This document shows positions 50,623 through 59,776 of a DNA stretch of 64,000 nucleotides, piece by piece. The notes beneath the pieces were generated by a model. It was not told the origin of the DNA. It ran no database searches and was given only the letters and a program-made list of their open reading frames with translations. Made by a program: the position numbers and the translations under genes. Numbering within the stretch: the first letter of the stretch is position 1; each line of letters starts with the position of its first letter. Source of the stretch: Polytrichum commune (lineage: Eukaryota; Streptophyta; Polytrichopsida; Polytrichales; Polytrichaceae); contig OX485804.1 of NCBI GenBank assembly GCA_950295325.1, forward strand, positions 14,508,001 through 14,572,000. Direction: 5' to 3'.

Positions 50623-53600
50623 CTAGGTAGCTAATGCAAGGAGGAGGGCAGTGCCGCGCTTTACCCAGTAATCCGAGTCTTGTACTCCGACCTTCAAGTG
50701 CACCATGAGCATATAACTGGGTCTCTCTCGAGTTCCCGTTCGAATCGGGTAGAGAAACAACGGGCATTGGTACAAGCCTTTGGGCTGCTTCTTCTTGTTC
50801 ACGACCGGCTTGAATAAAATGATGGGCATGGGCACAATCAGCTCCATCGGCCTTGGCTCCTGCGACAAGAACAATTGCTCTTTCATGTTGTCAATGCTTT
50901 GTTTTCTTTAGAAAATAAAGTCCAAGAGCGTTTCACCAAACTTCCTCCGATTTAGTGTGGTCCACAACAATATATATCATCGAGTTACATCAATTGTTTT
51001 GCAATCACTGGGCATCAACTAGAGAAGGTGTCACATGATACATGGTGCTAAATGACAAATGATAAAGACCATTCCATGGACATGGTGCACCAATTTTGAT
51101 GCTAAATTATGTAATTTAGTGTACCCTGGTTCTTTTCTCTCTCACGGGGTGGCGATCTTTAGGATTATTACACATATATCAAGTTTTGCACCATTCAAGC
51201 CTTTGCACATCACAAAAGAGTGGATAAATATCCCCATCAAGGGGCTATGTTGTTTTGTCTATTTAGTGTGGGGTTACCATTCGGAGTTAAGTGTTGCCAT
51301 AACTTGACACCGTCGTTGTCGTTTTTTACCAACGAAATTATATCACATTCTTTGGTGTGCATACTAAAGTTCTACTTATGTTATTTGGGTAGAAAATGAT
51401 ACTCTCTTTAAAAAGTTATAGCAACATGTAACTCCAAATGGCAACCCACACTAATTAGACGAAACAATGTAGTTGTACTGGCTGAAGGAGCTTGCTGGCT
51501 ATCTGCAAGGTTTTGTAGAGAAGCACCCCCAAAGGCACCACACCTGGAGTTTCATGCCTCTTTGAGGGGACTCTGCTATTATAAGCTCATTCAAGCATAC
51601 ATGTATCAAAGTTTAATTTCAAAATCCAGGTTTCAGAAGGTATGGGGCTTTATGTGGTTACTCGATCTTGTTAATGGGAGTCTAAGTCTTTTTGAATGGT
51701 TGTAATATAAGGTTTGTAGTTCAAAATGGACACCAAAATGACATGTGTGGTAATGGGATTCAACTATGTGATCAATACATATTAGACACGTCACCATTCC
51801 AGGTGCAATAGTGAACATCACATTTGAGAGCATCTATGTGAAAATTTGAAGAGAAAAGAGAACCTTCACTTTGAACTCTTATACCTTGTGTACCTAAACT
51901 CTAAACCTGCAATGTGACATTACAAAAATCTTGTGATTTACAATTGTTCATTGGATGAAACAATTTTTGAGCCCATCCAACGGTTAGAAATGTATGTGGA
52001 GCTAGAAGTGCCTACAATAATTGGCCCACACCCCTTGAAAAATACCATATTGGAGATATTCGTTAATTCAAGTGGAGTTTTGGTCAAGAGTTGGTTATTT
52101 TGCGTACAAAGTTCGCAGAACAACCAACGTGTGTTGGTAAGTTTTTGGTGTGGAGGTTTGAACAGAGAATAATTCTACATCGGCTCATCGGAGACCAAAC
52201 TCATTTTAGCACCTCTAGGGATGCCAAAAGGAATTTGAACCCCAATGAACCGATAAGAAACGGTTTGTCATTCAGACCTCCACACCAGCTCCAACACATG
52301 CACCGAAAACTCACCAACTATGACAAGTTTAATACGCAAAACAACCAACCCCCGACCAATACTCCCGGTCGAATCAACAGAGAACTCTAAATTGGCATTC
52401 ACGAAAGAAACACACGAGTTGGGTCCGAGCTCTAAACTCACCATGAGAGAGTCGTTGACGGGGTCCCAACCGGCACCCTCGAGATACAAGCCCTTCACGT
52501 AGATCCCCTCCTTCGGCTGCTCCACAAGGTCCATCTCGTCCTTGTAAATGGTTTGAAACTCCCACACGAGCGTGTCGATGGGAATTAGGTTCCGGCGGGC
52601 GGTTGTTTGTAACACGGCCGTCAAAAAATCGGCCGGGTACGTGAACCCCGCGAGCCAATAGCAAATAGGGTATGTGCCATCCACCCATCCTCGGAGTTCC
52701 CCGATCCTCAACACAAGGTCCCTCGTCCATGACCCTAACGGCTTGATTGATGGATACGCCCTATTGTTCCATTTGCACATAATAAGTACGTAGGTAGCCA
52801 TATATTATGATAAGTAGGCCTTTCCAACGTTTAATTTCACGTCCTCAAATTTTCAAATTTTCAATCGCTAAACCCAAAAAAACATATAAGCAATCGTTTG
52901 ACGGTTGCATATCAAGCTGGTCAAAAAGAACTGCAGCCGATGTCGACTACGATTCTTTTTGACATAGTTTTCTACTAGTGCAAGGGTCATCATGATTTCA
53001 TGGTCATGGCGGTTCTTTTGGGCATAGTTTTCTACTGGTCTTAAGACACACGTGAAGGTTGTACAATGAAGAATTGACATTGAAATGTGTTCAGTCATAG
53101 AACTTCAAGTGTCGGTTAAAAAACATTCGCAGTTGGGTTCATAGTTGAATGTCATTTCATCACCATCCTATTCATGTGGGTCCTTCTAAACAATAAGTGA
53201 TATAAGTCAAGGGGTGTGAGATTTTTAAGTGTTGCATTCTCCTAGTTTTGAGTTTGATCCACCTCTTTGAGGTGGGCTTGAACCAAAATCTAATAGACCA
53301 TGAAACATTCTCCATTGCAAGTCATGTAGGACTTCATATAATTTTTTTATCTACTCAAACATCTTTGGTTCTTTGGGCTCTCAAGCTATGGTGTAAAGTG
53401 AAATGGGACAAGCCCACGGGACTTGGACGGGACTGATACTTTGATACTTACAAGGTCTAAGAGGTTGGATTGTGAGTTCAATCAATGCTGCATGAAATAC
53501 TATCTAAATAACACGGGGTTACCGCCAAAAAGACATGAAACCCAGAGAGATATCCATATCAAAATTGACTGATCATCAAATACCGGTCACTTGCATTTTT

Positions 53601-56600
53601 AGATGTTTAAGACCTAAGTGTAGCCCCCACTTTGTGTTGTAAGAAGCTGCACTAATCCTATCTCTCTCCACACTAGATTAAAAGCCAACACACATGGGTC
53701 TCAAGTCACTTGAGGTCAATCTGTGCAATTTCAACTGTCGAGAGCATGGAAATTGGGAGTTACCACTTCACATGGGGTTCAGTTTTAAGTCCCAAGTATG
53801 ACATGGATGTCTACATGACAACACTTTTTGCAGGTGAGGCTTGGGACTTGTGTTGAAAGTTGGGTCTAGCTTTTTGCTAGACCTGACTCTCAACACAAGT
53901 CGAGCAATGTTTTTTTCCATACAATAATCAAGATCCAACTTTAATGATAATTAACCATATTTTAAAGGTGTCTTGAGGCTCAAATATTTGGACTTTGCCT
54001 TCATGTTGGGACTTGCTAACATGAGTGGGACTTGGGAAATGGGACCCCATATAAAAAGGGTCAGTAAGGTCGGACCTCTATAAGTTCTACCGTCTTCACA
54101 AAAACATGTAGGAGAATTACATTTTAGACTTCAAAGGACACATAATCCAAAGGGACTTCAATTCAACGTGACTTTCCATCGGGAGTTGGTTGTTTTTGCA
54201 TACAACACCTATGTTCAGTAAGTTTCGGGTGCATGCTTGGAGGTAGTGTGGAGGTTTGAACGAAGAACATCCTACTTTGGTTCATTGAGTGCCAAACTCA
54301 TTTTGGCATGTCAAGAGGTGCTAAAAATGAGGTTGGCACTCAATGAACCAGAGTAAGTTGCTCTCCGTTCAAATTCAAACACTATCTCCCAATGAACAAT
54401 CCCTTTGGATCACCTGAGATAGGAAAACAAAGAATGGTGTATGACCACTATCAGGTCACCAGACTAGGAATAAAATGATTCGGTGGAAACCCAAAATGAC
54501 TAGTTATGGACCCATAATTGAAAATTCCATAACGATCCAAAACGACTTATCATTTACATCCAGCCTATCACTCCATCCTTTCCAGGTCACCACTCTTCGA
54601 CGCCGAATCAACTTCGTTTCACCATTGAGTGGTTTTCTCTTTCTCTACCTTACCGGCGGGGAGATTGGCCTTACGTACTTGATCCAAATGGCAGGCACTT
54701 GTGCCGCAGCAAAGGCAGCGAAAATGATTTGGAGGTCGAGAGACATGGCAACCAAGCCTTGAATTCCCTTCCCCAGCATCGTGCACTGCTCCCGGATACT
54801 GTTGAGCAGCATGTTGTATCGCTCGATTTCTTGGAACAGCACCGTGTGCAAAGCAGAGGGATCGAATGCCTTCGACTTCATCACTTCCGGAAGATCAAAG
54901 GGTTCGGGAACCTGTCAAATAGTATTGCACACAACCACTTTTTGCTAAGTCCATAACTCTATCCAAAATCATCAATGTTTAGGGATATCTTCTCCCAATT
55001 ACGTTGTTAGTTATTTTCTTGCGTTTCGTCGTAAGGGAAAAGAAAAGAGAACAAAGAAAAGAAAGAAAGAAAACTCAAGAAAAACTGAGTTGACGGTGAA
55101 GAAGAGGAGTCATGAGGTTGGTTCAATCTTGAATTTGAGTAATTGATATTTAAGTTAAAGTTGGATTTGGGTCTAGTCTAGGATTATAGTGTGTTGAATT
55201 TTATTGTACGATTTTGATAGAATATGTAGAGATGGTTAGGCTAATATGAAGACACTTGTTATATTTTCAATATTCGTCAATGATCACGTAAAATTTATCA
55301 TCAAAAAGTAGTACATTGAAATCAGTAAAGTAGATACAGTTAGCGCTCAAAATCACGATTTTAGCACAATCTACTTTCAACTCATTTGTAGTAAGATAGA
55401 GGTTTCCCTATCCGACACCCCACCCAAAAGCACCACCTATGCATGCCTCATAACTCTGTATCCAATACACACCTTAAACCGTTCGAATGCCTCTAGCGCA
55501 AAGCAGAGATGCATGTGGGTGAAAAGCGGGGTGACTTTGGGAGAACGCAAATTGGGTTTTGGATGAAAGTGGGAATGGATTTGGGCAAGCATAGGAACTT
55601 ATTTAAGAGTGGCTTACTCAAATGTAATCATTAAGACCCCACATCCAAAAGTTACAAGGGCTCAATTTTTTATTTTTTTTTATTGGATGGAAAGTTGGTT
55701 TTAGTGCGGGGCGGTTTTGAAAGAAGATGGGGTTGGTTATGTACGAAAAATGGGAGCAGTTTTGGGTGACAGTCGAAACGGTTTTAGAAGCCGTTTGCAC
55801 GGGAAGAAGTGGGAGTCTATTGACAAATTTAGGAAGCTAGGTACAAACGACTCCAAATGTTGATAGTATTCACATACGCATAACACGTTATCTTGCCAAG
55901 CATGGAGGGTGAGTGAGGCCGGGAACCAATTAGATACTATTCAGGATGTAAGTATACCATGGTTGTCTCCTTACCGACACTGTTGACTAAGATTCAACCT
56001 AACATACTCCAAGTGAAGCATCGCCATTGAATATAATAAGAATGGAACGGTTGATAACAACTGAATAATTTCATGAACGTGCAATTCACTTTACCTAAGT
56101 TCAGTTCCTACTATTGCTAATGCCCCCTCCCCACTTGGCATTAGCTAAGCCTAAAAGTGGGTTCTTAAAAATGAGTGTTCACACCATCGACATTATCTAG
56201 TGCCGAGCCTAGTTGGCAAATGATGTGGCATGGCTTAAAAGTGGAGGTTTTAAGCTAAAACTACCGACCCTCCCATCGGTACCTAGACATGAGGCAAGAA
56301 TGTAGGACCTCTAAAAGTGTTGCCTCCCGCCCTTGTGATTGGTTGCTTTTAGTCTTAGCTTATGAGGGCACAAGGAGCTCCATTAACAAAAACCGATGGT
56401 AAGTATTAAGGCATTTGGGGATGGGACAAAAACTATCCAACATTCACTGCTTGGTAGATAAAGCAATGAACATGTGTGAAAGCTACTTAACTAAAACCTA
56501 CTTGGGAATCTTTGGAGCAAGTTCTTGTAGGTGCATTGGGATGGCCGGACGTGTCCGCTATAACCGAGGGAGCTTTACCCGGGTTTTAGGGAAGTCTTTG

Positions 56601-59600
56601 GTTATTTGCTAATGTCAAGTGGGGAGGGGGCATAAGCCAATCATGCACACCACTCATCCAAACAGACTCCAAAAATAGGCTACATCGCTTATGGGGCATT
56701 CCCACCTGACTTTAGTTAAGACCCAAAGTATTTCCTACAAAACCAGGTAAAGCTCCCTCGGTTATAGCGGAGGCATCCGACTATCCCAATGCACCTACAA
56801 GAACTTGCTCCGGAGATTTTCAAGTAGGTTTTAGTTAAGTAGCTTTCACATATGTTCATGGTTTTATCTACCAAGCAATGAATGTTGGGTAGTTTTTGTC
56901 TCATCCCCAAATGCCTTACTACTCACCTATCTTACCATCGGTTTTTGTTAATGAAGCTCCTCGTGCCCTCATAGCTAAGACTAAAAAGCAACCAATCACA
57001 AGGGCGGGAGGCGACACTTTTAAAGTTCCTATATTCTTGCCTCATGTTTAGGTACCGATGGGAGGGTCGGTGGTTGAGGCTTAAAACCTCCACTTTTAAG
57101 CCATGCCACATCATTTGCCAACTAGGCTTGGCACTAAAAAGAGCTGTATGTGTGAACCCTAGATAACTAAAACCGCTTTTAGACTAAAACTACTTCTAAC
57201 TAATGTCAGGTGGGAATGCCCCATTAGCAACTAACCTGCATGAGGAGATCTTGGCAGATGTTCAAGACGGTTTCCTCGGTACTCACTCCACCCGTGCTCC
57301 CTCCCGTGCTCTTTTGCAATCCGGCGATGGTTTGAAGGATTAGCCTACTATCCGAAAGTTGGAACGCGATGTCCGCATTCGCATGTTGGCCGAAGGCTTC
57401 GGGCGCGTCGGTGCCCGGCAACGTCTTGATGAACTCGCGGTGGGTTTGCAAGGTGCCGTCGTCGGGGACGTGGTAGATTTCGAGAGACGACAACGGGTAG
57501 TTGGGGGTCTCTAGTATCGCGGGGCAATAGAATTGGTTCAAGTAGGCGGCCAAGACACGTCGGTCAATCTCGTCCGTCACACGCCCTCCGTAGTTCGCCT
57601 CCGAGATCAAAAACTTGAGGGCGTCGAATGGGGTCTCGTCGTATTCATCCAAGTAAGTTGTCAAAAGATCATTTGACACCTACTCCTCCGCACATTCCCC
57701 AAGTCACAGTAAGTGCGTTTCGTTGGCATAATAGAATACAATACTTTGGTACACTAAATTAAAACGGCATTTTTCTAACATGGGCCCTTGCTGTTTTTCC
57801 CATACCACCTCTTTTGCTTGTCCCAACGGAAAACCCGTTGGACCATGGCAGTGGATAGAGTAGGCTTTAAAAAAAAATTTGTGGACCTCAACCTTCGTGG
57901 TCACTCTGCCATTTTTTCCTTGGTGTAAACCCAAGTCGTCCCGGGACGACTTAAACGTCCAATCACATCGCTTAGATGGCCGTGGGACGACTTCATGGTC
58001 CATAGTGTAAACCGCCCCTAAATAGTGCATTTCGTGTCACTTGCTATGTGGAATGACACGATGCTATCTTTTTTTTTTACTATCACTGTAATTCTTTACC
58101 AAGCAAAGATGTTAGTGTTTTACATTGACCCAACGACCGATGTGATTTGTGGTGACAAAACATGAGAAATACATCATGTAGTTATAGCATTGCGGAATTT
58201 TGAACAATAAGTGACACCAAATACAATGATTCAAAATTGTAATATGATATTAAGATCCTTTAGTCTTAGTTAAGGATTGGGTTCGATCTCGAGTCCGAAA
58301 GTAAAGTCCATTAAGGGGTGTTTTAAACCCGGACTGTCTTATTTGAACACAGACCCTAATGTAAACGCACTCTTTATGTCATGTTGTGCAAATGTGAGTG
58401 CTGATTAAAAGGCCCATCTCTTTATTTTTGAGATTTCTGAAGGTTGGTGAGCTACGGTTATGTCAAAAGACAAGCACTTCCCATATGCAAATTACAAGGT
58501 TAGGAATGGGGTACGTAGTAGTTTGCCATGGGTAATAAGAGCTAGAGGCGTGCCTCAAAATCAGTATCATTGAAGTCGTATGGAATGTTGAGTCCGAGGG
58601 TGCCAAACTTGCGACGTTCAAGGAGAACACTGTGGAAGTAAGCCAAGGCGAAGTGAAGCTTTTGATACTTCTCCTGGGCTTTGCATAAATAGAAGCTCTC
58701 TTCGGTTGTTGCGGTGTACAATCGCAATATGTTGGCCCGTAGACCCTGCAAAAGAACTCACGTTTCGAAGCAAATTTACACCTCCTATATTCACTCAACA
58801 ATGTGAGGGGCACTTCACACTAGAGCTTGAGGGCTTGAGGGATCAAGGAAGTTTGAATGGGTGGGAAAATCTGTAAAGAGTCTTGTCATGTTTTGTGGTC
58901 TACATAATTTTGCATCCGGCTCACCTCGAAGAGGTAGGTTTAACACAAGATTCGGAGAAGCATGACACCTCAAAGTTCTTGATTGATTACAACTTGTTTG
59001 TGTCGAAGGTCCCACATGAATCTAGAATAGCAAGGAAATACCATACAATCAAGAACTAGGTTGTGTGGTCTTTTACACTAGCGACTACACTTGAAGGCCC
59101 ATGACCCCCATGAAATTCAATTTGAATTTTTGATGGTACTGAACCTCTAGATGGGTTTCAATCGCCCTCACAGTTTCATGGTCATGGCCCTTGGCCATAG
59201 TGTAAAGTGGTCCTTAGGTTGTAGGAGAAGATCCATGCTCCATACATGAAACCACGATGCCAAACAATCTATCACTTCTCATGAATAGCTCTAATAAAGC
59301 ACATCCTTATTTTTGTTACAAGATTATGACACCATATAACCTTCTTAAAATATTAGTAGTTCCTTCCCCCAAAGCACAAAACACAAGTGCCGTCCCCACG
59401 TCCCTTATTATTCCCACGACCCATGCATGCAAATTGGGAGTGCCGTTAGTAACATGTGATCATTTGTTCATGACTATTAATTTACCTTGGGAGGCTCTGC
59501 AGTCATTTTGACACTACGTTGCAAAATTCCTATTGGAAACTTGTCATTGGGAACACTAGAGAGCCATAACCGAAACTCGGGATTTGGATTACTTTTCTCG

Positions 59601-59721
59601 AGTGTCTGAATGATTTTCTCCAACTTCGGAAGCCAACTTGTCATGAGTTGACAATTGGCCAAAAACACCCATCCTCCATGTTTTGCCTGCAACGACAATG
59701 CATGCTTGTAGCAAAATACAC

Positions 59722-59776
<55 letters not shown>

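Noticed and set aside
59725..59773. (TA)n tract as a possible origin or promoter
   Set aside because: A simple dinucleotide microsatellite in an intron, with no adjacent supporting element.
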